Positions 58,360 through 64,000 of a DNA stretch of 64,000 nucleotides are shown here, piece after piece. The first letter of the stretch is position 1, and every line of letters begins with the position of its first letter. The translations under genes were made by a program, and so were the position numbers. The notes beneath the pieces were generated by a model. It was not told the DNA's origin and searched no databases. It saw nothing but the letters and a program-made list of their open reading frames with translations. The DNA is taken from the NCBI RefSeq assembly GCF_025791835.1, contig NZ_JAOXLP010000003.1, forward strand, positions 124,001 to 188,000, read 5' to 3'. The stretch is from Roseomonas xinghualingensis (GTDB lineage Bacteria > Pseudomonadota > Alphaproteobacteria > Acetobacterales > Acetobacteraceae).

Positions 58360-59961
58360 TCAGGGGGCCGGGCGAATCAGCACGAGGCTGAACGCGCCGC
58401 CCTGCTCCCCGACCAGCTTCGCCCGGAGATAGGCCGGGCGCCGGGCGGGCACTTCCAGCCGTGAGGCCAGACCTTCCGCATCGTCATTCTCCGCCGGTTC
58501 CTGACCGTTCTCGTCCAGCAGGGTCAGGACCGTGTCCGCCTGCGGGCCAAGGTCGAAGGTCATGGCCATGGAGGGGCGGCCGTCATTCGGCAGGGCCAGA
58601 ATGGCTTCCCCCTCCGGGGCCAGTCGGATCCGGATGGCTTCGCCCAGGATGAGGGCGGGCAGACGAGCGGCCTCCTCGATGCTGCTGGCCACCGTCTGCG
58701 CGGTAGAAGGCTTGGCGGTCTCCGCGACCAGCTCGAAGCTGCCGCGGGCGCTGTCGATCATCTTGGCCCGCACGAAGGCGGCCGGACGACCGGTATCGGC
58801 GGTGGAGAGGCGCGAGGCGAGATTGTCCCCGCCATCGTCATCCTCCAGCAGCACCTCGCCCTGGGCATCGAGCAGCGCCAGAATGGTATCGGCCCCCTCG
58901 CTCAGATTGCGGGTGGCCAGCGTCAGCGGCTGGTTCTCGGGCAGGGCGAAGATGGCCTGGCCATTGCGCCCCATCGTGATCCGGACCGACACGCCCGGTG
59001 CCAGCGGGCCACGCGCGCGGGCGGCGTCCAGCGTGGTCGGGTAGTCGGGCTGCGGCGTGGCGGCCTCGCGTTCCAGCACGAGGTCGAACTCGCCCGAGGC
59101 GCCATTGAGCAGGCTCGCCCTCAGCGTGAGCGGGCCCTGCGCCTCCTGCCCGAGCCCGAGGAGGGAGGCGGTGCCTTCGCCGCCATCGTCATCCTCCGCC
59201 AGCACCTCGCCCCGGGCGTTCAGTAGCGCCAGGACGGTGTCCGCATTGCGCCCCAGGTTGCGGGTGAGGGCGATGACGTCGCGCCGGTCCTCGGGCAGGG
59301 CAAAGAAGGCCTGCTGGTTCCGGCGCAGCCGCACGCGCACCGGATGTCCGAGGGAGAGCGGCGGGCGACTGGCGGCCGCTTCCTGGCTGGTGGCGAAATC
59401 TGGCGGGGGCAGCGGCTGTTCCCGGGTGAGGATCACCTCGAAACGACCGCCCGCGCCTTCCAGCGTGCTGACGCGGATGGTGTTCACCCCATCGCCGGGC
59501 TGGACCTCGATGCGCGAGGCGAGGTTCTCGTCCCCGCCATCGTCATCCTCCAGCAGTACCTCGCCCCGGGCATCGAGCGCGGCCATGACCGTGTCGGTAT
59601 TGCGGCTCAGGCGGCGGGTGGCGACGGACCAGGCCTCGCCAGCCTCCGGCGCCGCCCGGAAGAAGGCCGACTGGCCACGGCGAAGCTGGACCTGGACCGA
59701 GCGGCCGGGCTGCAAAGGCTGGGTGCGGGCTGCTTCCTCGGCACTCAGTGCCACAGCCGGCGGCTGGACCGGGCCGCGCGCCGGGGGGGTGGCGGCGGGT
59801 GGCGCCGGGCTCTTCGCCGGGCCCTGGACGGGGATCAGCAGGTCATGGCCGGAGGCGGCGCTGGCGGGGAGGGCGAGGATGGCGGCCAGGCCGATCGCCG
59901 CGGCGGATGCGCGCCCCTTCGGATGCGGCCTTGCGGACATCCAGGCCTTGGACTGCCCCAT
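58360..59961 (-). CDS. Secreted protein of four PPC-like repeats, function unknown
   Basis: 533 residues. An N-terminal signal peptide (residues about 17-37, ending LALPASAAS) and a Pro/Ala linker (38-70) precede four tandem repeats of 112-118 residues at 71-188, 189-306, 307-421 and 422-533. Each has an (N)ADTVLALLDARGEVL-type strand, then an acidic EDDDGG motif (138, 256 and 373; degenerate ENDDAEG at 491) and a closing SFELV-type strand. This pattern matches bacterial pre-peptidase C-terminal (PPC) domains, which are usually appended to secreted proteases; here no enzymatic domain accompanies them. ATG at 59961 is preceded by GGGAGA; ATG at 59940 is possible. I do not recognise a specific function. 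Confidence 0.75.
   Translation of the reverse strand: MGQSKAWMSARPHPKGRASAAAIGLAAILALPASAASGHDLLIPVQGPAKSPAPPAATPPARGPVQPPAVALSAEEAARTQPLQPGRSVQVQLRRGQSAFFRAAPEAGEAWSVATRRLSRNTDTVMAALDARGEVLLEDDDGGDENLASRIEVQPGDGVNTIRVSTLEGAGGRFEVILTREQPLPPPDFATSQEAAASRPPLSLGHPVRVRLRRNQQAFFALPEDRRDVIALTRNLGRNADTVLALLNARGEVLAEDDDGGEGTASLLGLGQEAQGPLTLRASLLNGASGEFDLVLEREAATPQPDYPTTLDAARARGPLAPGVSVRITMGRNGQAIFALPENQPLTLATRNLSEGADTILALLDAQGEVLLEDDDGGDNLASRLSTADTGRPAAFVRAKMIDSARGSFELVAETAKPSTAQTVASSIEEAARLPALILGEAIRIRLAPEGEAILALPNDGRPSMAMTFDLGPQADTVLTLLDENGQEPAENDDAEGLASRLEVPARRPAYLRAKLVGEQGGAFSLVLIRPAP
58363..59751 (-). repeat. Four tandem ~115-residue coding repeats
   Basis: Repeat units on DNA: 59398-59751, 59044-59397, 58699-59043 and 58363-58698. 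The CCGCCATCGTCATCCTCC stretch encoding DDDGG is almost the same in the first three units and degenerate in the fourth, pointing to internal duplication with strong constraint on the acidic loop. Confidence 0.75.
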
Positions 59962-60106
59962 GGATCGAATTCTCCCGATTCTACTGCGGATTTGCCAGCC
60001 TTCGTGCTGCGCGGGAAGCGGGTAAGCCAGTCGCCCTGGCGCCATCCCGTCCGGCCTGCTAGAACGGAAGACCCTGAACGAAGATAGAACATAAGGGCCG
60101 CCCACC

Positions 60107-62338
60107 ATGCCCGACGACCTGAAGACGCTGCCCGAGGGCGGCCGGATCAACGAGACCCCTCTCGCTGGCGCGCTTTCCGAGCGATACCTGGCCTATGCCA
60201 TGTCCACCATCATGGCACGCTCGCTGCCGGATGTGCGGGACGGGCTGAAGCCGGTTCATCGGCGCCTGCTCTGGGCCATGCAGCAACTGAAGCTGGACCC
60301 GGCGGGTGGGTTCAAGAAATGCGCGCGCGTCGTCGGCGACGTGATCGGTAAGTACCACCCCCATGGCGACGCCTCGGTCTACGAGGCGCTGGTGCGGCTC
60401 GCCCAGGATTTCGCGGCGCGCTACCCGCTGGTCGAGGGCCAGGGCAATTTCGGCAATATCGACGGCGATAACGCCGCGGCCATGCGATACACCGAGGCGA
60501 AGCTTACCGAGGTCGCCAAGGCGCTACTGGAGGGCATCGACGAGGATGCCGTCGATTTCCGCCCCACCTATGACGGTGAGGAGCAGGAGCCGGTGGTGCT
60601 GCCGGCGGCCTTCCCGAACCTGCTGGCCAATGGCGCGAACGGCATCGCGGTAGGCATGGCGACCTCCATCCCGCCGCATAATGCGGGCGAGGTCTGCTCC
60701 GCCGCGCTGGAGTTGATCCGCAACCCGGAGGCCACCACCGCCGAGCTGCTGGCCCATATGCCCGGCCCGGATTTTCCGACCGGCGGCGTAATGGTGGAGC
60801 CCGCCGACAGCATCCTGAACGCCTATGAGACCGGCCGTGGCGGCTTCCGCCTGCGCGCGCGCTGGGAGGTGGAGAAGCTCAAGAACGGCACTTGGCACAT
60901 CGTCGTCACCGAGATCCCCTATCAGGTGCAGAAGTCTCGCCTAATCGAGCAGATCGCAGAGCTGATGGAAGCGAAGAAGCTGCCATTGCTGGCCGATGTG
61001 CGGGACGAGAGCACGGACAAGGTGCGGATGGTGCTGGAGCCGAAGAACCGCGCCATCGAGCCCGCCGTGCTGATGGAGAGCCTCTTCCGCGCGACACCGC
61101 TGGAAAGCCGCATTCCGCTGAACATGAACGTGCTGGATGCCGAGCGCACGCCGCGCGTCATGGGGCTGAAGGAGGTGCTGCGCTCCTGGCTGGATCACCG
61201 GCAGGTGGTGCTGGTGCGGCGTTCCTCCCATCGCCTCGCCGCCATCGAGCGGCGGCTGGAGATCCTGGACGGCTACCTCATCGTCTATCTCAACCTCGAC
61301 GAGGTGATCCGCATCGTCCGCGAGGAGGATCACCCGAAGGAGGCGCTGATCAAGGCTTTCGGCCTGACCGACACGCAGGCCGAGGCGATCCTGAACATGC
61401 GGCTGCGCGCCCTGCGCAAGCTGGAGGAGATGGAGATCAGCCGTGAGCACACGCGGCTGACCAAGGAGATGAAAGGCCTGCAGCGCCTGCTGGCGAGCGA
61501 CAAGCTGCAATGGACGAGGATCGGCGAGGAGATCGAGGCCGCGCGCGACAAGTTCGGCTCGGGCGAGCTGGGCGACCGCCGCACGGTGCAGAAGGAGGCG
61601 GTCGCGGTCGTCTTCGATGAATCCCACTTCGTCGAGCGGGAGCCGATCACCGTCATCCTCTCCGAGAAGGGTTGGCTGCGCGCGCAGAAGGGGCATATCG
61701 AGGACCCCGCCGGGCTTCGCTTCAAGGAGGGCGACAGCCTCGCCCTGCTGCTGCACGCCGAGACGACGGACCGGATCGGCTTCCTCGCCTCCAATGGCCG
61801 CGCCTACACGATCAAGGCCGATGCCATCCCGCGCGGGCGCGGCGACGGCCAGCCGGTGCGACTGATCGTGGAGCTGGGCAACGAGGACAACATCCTCTCC
61901 GCCTTCGTCTGGAAGGAGGGAATGAAGTTCCTCCTCGCTTCCAGCGCCGGGCGCGGCTTCGTGGTGAAGAGCGAGGACCTTCTGGCGGAGAAGCGCACCG
62001 GCAAGCAGATCCTGGTGGTGGATGCCCCCGATACGCTTGCCGTCTGCACGCCGGTGGACGGCGACACGGTTGCCGTGATCGGCGAGAACCGGAAGCTGCT
62101 GGTCTTCCCGCTGGAACAGGTGCCGGAGATGTCGCGCGGCCGTGGCGTAGCCCTGCAGGGCTATCGGGACGGCGGGCTGGCCGATGTGAAGGTCTTCGCC
62201 AAGGCCGATGGCCTCACCTGGCAGCTGGGCGACCGGACGCGGACGGAGACGGCGCTGGCTCCCTGGCGCGCCAATCGTGGCGCCGCGGGCAAGATGCCGC
62301 CGAACGGCTTCCCCAAGTCGAACCGCTTCAGCGGCTGA
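60107..62338 (+). CDS. parC: DNA topoisomerase IV subunit A
   Basis: Decatenates chromosomes with ParE. 743 residues: [26 protein letters not shown], the quinolone-region GDASVYEAL (87-95), catalytic Tyr128 in [10 protein letters not shown], the coiled-coil tower, and a C-terminal domain with weak beta-pinwheel repeats ([40 protein letters not shown]). Length and motifs fit ParC rather than GyrA. Residue 89, equivalent to E. coli ParC Ser80, is Ala. The ATAAGGGCC leader resembles that of pyrG. Followed by a hairpin before bpt. Confidence 0.96.
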   Translation: MPDDLKTLPEGGRINETPLAGALSERYLAYAMSTIMARSLPDVRDGLKPVHRRLLWAMQQLKLDPAGGFKKCARVVGDVIGKYHPHGDASVYEALVRLAQDFAARYPLVEGQGNFGNIDGDNAAAMRYTEAKLTEVAKALLEGIDEDAVDFRPTYDGEEQEPVVLPAAFPNLLANGANGIAVGMATSIPPHNAGEVCSAALELIRNPEATTAELLAHMPGPDFPTGGVMVEPADSILNAYETGRGGFRLRARWEVEKLKNGTWHIVVTEIPYQVQKSRLIEQIAELMEAKKLPLLADVRDESTDKVRMVLEPKNRAIEPAVLMESLFRATPLESRIPLNMNVLDAERTPRVMGLKEVLRSWLDHRQVVLVRRSSHRLAAIERRLEILDGYLIVYLNLDEVIRIVREEDHPKEALIKAFGLTDTQAEAILNMRLRALRKLEEMEISREHTRLTKEMKGLQRLLASDKLQWTRIGEEIEAARDKFGSGELGDRRTVQKEAVAVVFDESHFVEREPITVILSEKGWLRAQKGHIEDPAGLRFKEGDSLALLLHAETTDRIGFLASNGRAYTIKADAIPRGRGDGQPVRLIVELGNEDNILSAFVWKEGMKFLLASSAGRGFVVKSEDLLAEKRTGKQILVVDAPDTLAVCTPVDGDTVAVIGENRKLLVFPLEQVPEMSRGRGVALQGYRDGGLADVKVFAKADGLTWQLGDRTRTETALAPWRANRGAAGKMPPNGFPKSNRFSG

Positions 62339-62352
62339 TTCCAGGTGCCTGC

Positions 62353-62375
62353 CCCCGTCCCCGCAGGGGACGGGG
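62353..62375. terminator. Terminator between converging parC and bpt
   Basis: CCCCGTCCCC-GCA-GGGGACGGGG, a perfect 10-bp stem with three-base loop, 15 bases after the parC stop and in the gap to the convergent bpt gene. No T-tract. Confidence 0.7.
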
Positions 62376-62428
62376 CGGTCCTCGCCGCGATCGGCGTCGC
62401 GGGGGATGAGCGGCTGCCCGGCGCCGCC

Positions 62429-63193
62429 CTATCCCACGCTTTCGGGGATCAGCGTCGCCGCCGGCACTTCCCCGTCGCGCAGCGGGTGCCACACGCCGTT
62501 GGTCAGGATCTCGCTGGGCTTGAAGGCGGCCTTGTAGGCCATCTTGGTGCTCTGCGGGACCCAGTAGCCCAGATAGACATAGGGCAGGCCCAGTTCCCGG
62601 GCCCGCTCCACCAGTTGCAGGATCGCCAGTGTGCCGAGCGAGCGGGCGGCGTGCTCCGGCTCGAAGAAGGAATAGACGGCGGAGAGCCCATCCTTCAGCC
62701 AATCGGTCAGGCAGGCGCCGATCAGCCGGTCCGGCGCCTCGCGGAACTCGATCAGCATGGTGGTGATCGGCGTGTCCTCGACCATGGCGCGGTAGTCGTA
62801 GAAGCCCATGGCCGCCATGTCGCCGTCCCGATGGCGAGCGCGCTGATAGCGCTGGAAGAGGGCGAACTGCTCGGCCGTGGCGCGGGCGGGCACCTCCTGC
62901 GCCACGACCCCGGCATTGGCGCGCTGGATGCGGCGCTGGGTGCGGCTGGGCTGGAAGTCCTCCACCACGATGCGGATCGGGATGCAGGACTGGCAGCCGG
63001 GGCAGACCGGCGCATAGGCAATGTTGTGGCTTCGCCGGAAACCAGCGCGGGAGAGGCGGTCATGCAGTGCTTCCCCTTCCGGGCCCGAAAGCTCGGTCAC
63101 CACTTTCCGCTCCGTCCGCCCGGCCAGGTAGGGGCAGGGCAGGAGAGCGGTGGTGTAGAAGAACTGCGGGCGGCGTTGAGCACGGTGCAGCAT
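62429..63193 (-). CDS. bpt: Aspartate/glutamate leucyltransferase (Bpt)
   Basis: Adds Leu to N-terminal Asp or Glu, marking proteins for ClpAP degradation under the N-end rule. 254 residues: LPCPYLAGRTER, SHNIAYAPVCPGCQSCIPIRI with three cysteines, FALFQRYQRARH, FYDYRAMVEDTP, VYSFFEPEHAARSLG and LGYWVPQSTKMAYKAAFKP. Members of this family replace Aat in many alphaproteobacteria. Stands alone between parC and the acylase gene. Confidence 0.93.
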   Translation of the reverse strand: MLHRAQRRPQFFYTTALLPCPYLAGRTERKVVTELSGPEGEALHDRLSRAGFRRSHNIAYAPVCPGCQSCIPIRIVVEDFQPSRTQRRIQRANAGVVAQEVPARATAEQFALFQRYQRARHRDGDMAAMGFYDYRAMVEDTPITTMLIEFREAPDRLIGACLTDWLKDGLSAVYSFFEPEHAARSLGTLAILQLVERARELGLPYVYLGYWVPQSTKMAYKAAFKPSEILTNGVWHPLRDGEVPAATLIPESVG

Positions 63194-63342
63194 GGAATGC
63201 CTAGTTTCGACGGAAACGAGGGCCGCCGTCCATGGTCTTGCACCGCGATGCAGGCGCTGCCCCGGGCAAGGCGTTTCCGCTCGTTCCGTCCAGGAGGAGC
63301 GGAGCTTTCATGATCTGGGGTGCCGGGCCTCCGGCGTCCAGG

Positions 63343-63425
63343 CACAGCCGTATTTCCAGGGTCCCAGGCGCAGCCGCGTTTCTAAGGTTCGCAGCCGCGT
63401 TTCTAAGGTTCAAGGCGCAGCCGCG
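63343..63425. repeat. 21-bp tandem repeat across the acylase stop
   Basis: CGCAGCCGCGTTTCTAAGGTT occurs twice in perfect tandem (63369-63389 and 63390-63410). A degenerate copy precedes it (63343-63362) and a partial one (CGCAGCCGCG) begins at 63416. The CTA in each full copy is the minus-strand stop TAG; the second copy contains the actual stop of the acylase gene (63403-63405), and the unit length of 21 keeps the frame. Confidence 0.8.
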
Positions 63426-64000
63426 CCATGGCCGGTGCCTGGGCGGGCAGGGGGGTGAGCCGGCCCGCCGCCCATCCGGGCATCATGTCGCGCCAGTGCC
63501 GGGAGAAGGGGTTGCCCGACTGGCCTGTGGCGATCGCCGCCGCCACCCCATCGGGCGCGGCGAGGTCCATCACGATCCGAAGCCCCGGCCCATGGATATG
63601 GGAGAAGTCCCTCCCCATGCCGCCACGGTTGATGGTCTGGCCATCACCCGGCGTCGGCGCCTCGATCCGCAACCACTCGCCGAGCAGGGGCACGAAGCGC
63701 AGCAACGGGTGCTCCAGCCGGATGCGATGCGCCTCGCCCCAGCGCCAGGCGGCGGAGTCCTCGCCGAAACGCGGTGTCAGCCCGGCGACGGCCGCTTCCA
63801 GGGCACGGGCGGAGAGAGCCTCACAGCCCCCCGTGCCACACCAGCCGGCGCCCTCCGGCGAAAGCAGGGTGCGCAGGAATTCCGGCTCCGCCGTCCAGGC
63901 CTCTCCCGGCACGCCACCCTGGGCCAGGGCCATACGGCCCAGTTCCCGGGTCCAGGCATTGAAGATCAGCGGCTGGGGCAGTTCCGGACGCATCGCGCCA
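63403..64000 (-). CDS. Penicillin-acylase-family protein, C-terminal part
   Basis: The frame is open beyond position 64000, so only about 199 C-terminal residues are seen. QTINRGGMGRDFSHIHGPGLRIVMDLA and ATGQSGNPFSRHWRDMMPGW are characteristic of the beta-chain end of Ntn-type penicillin/AHL acylases, as is PLIFNAWTRELGR earlier. Substrate (beta-lactam, acyl-homoserine lactone or other amide) is undetermined. The catalytic N-terminal Ser lies outside the window. The stop lies inside a short tandem repeat. Confidence 0.85.
   Translation of the reverse strand, partial: GAMRPELPQPLIFNAWTRELGRMALAQGGVPGEAWTAEPEFLRTLLSPEGAGWCGTGGCEALSARALEAAVAGLTPRFGEDSAAWRWGEAHRIRLEHPLLRFVPLLGEWLRIEAPTPGDGQTINRGGMGRDFSHIHGPGLRIVMDLAAPDGVAAAIATGQSGNPFSRHWRDMMPGWAAGRLTPLPAQAPAMARLRLEP

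Overview
The window is a GC-rich, densely packed stretch of chromosome carrying almost only core genes. Gene content, order and signals point to an alphaproteobacterium of the Acetobacteraceae/Rhodospirillales type, probably Roseomonas-like. The reasons are: a GTTC-N7-GTTC LexA operator; a lipoyl domain on the pyruvate dehydrogenase E1 beta subunit; the trpGDC-moaC-moeA-lexA block; and the folK-rpoZ-rsh-acpS-lepB-rnc-era-recO run. The genus is an inference. I see no rRNA, tRNA, CRISPR array, insertion sequence or prophage.

Layout. 1-6467 (+): envelope genes ompH (partial), lpxD, fabZ, lpxA and lpxI, then gloA and a ycjX/ycjF pair. 6514-11092: gltX (-), comEC (+) and lexA (-), with hairpin terminators where genes converge. 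11092-18882 (-): one long, mostly coupled transcript ppiD-trpE-trpG-trpD-trpC-moaC-moeA, feeding towards the autoregulated lexA. 19006-24889 (+): tpiA, secG, pyrG, kdsA, wrbA, eno. 25047-33178 (+): ftsB, then the pyruvate dehydrogenase cluster (E1 alpha, lipoyl-E1 beta, E2, a GNAT acetyltransferase, E3), lipoyl synthase and a Coq10/RatA-type protein. 33246-38808: threonine aldolase (+), then on the minus strand a GNAT, a stand-alone CinA amidohydrolase, pgpA, an alpha/beta hydrolase and a soluble lytic transglycosylase. 38989-40357 (+): dapA, smpB. 40374-50076 (-): a four-gene tripartite RND efflux operon (outer-membrane lipoprotein, adaptor, two RND pumps) followed by a FAH-type hydratase. 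50553-58359 (+): a molybdenum-cofactor oxidoreductase, folK, rpoZ, rsh, acpS, lepB, rnc, era, recO. 58360-64000: a secreted four-repeat protein (-), parC (+), bpt (-) and the end of a penicillin-acylase-family gene (-).

How the genes connect. The first block makes lipid A and supplies fatty-acid and outer-membrane assembly functions, although lpxB is not in its usual place after lpxI. The PDH block joins glycolysis (tpiA, eno) to acetyl-CoA, with its E3 and lipoyl synthase alongside. The trp/moa/lexA transcript joins tryptophan and molybdopterin synthesis to the SOS repressor. Many neighbouring genes overlap by 1 or 4 bases, so translational coupling is common. GTG and TTG starts are frequent, and one gene (ycjF) seems to use CTG behind a perfect Shine-Dalgarno sequence.

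The least ordinary items are the secreted protein built of four PPC-like repeats, the AT-rich double-palindrome region before pdhA, short tandem repeats that straddle or follow stop codons in two places, the structured trpD-trpC gap, and the 476-base gap upstream of the efflux operon. I did not find a clearly new multi-gene system; most of the window is conserved housekeeping.
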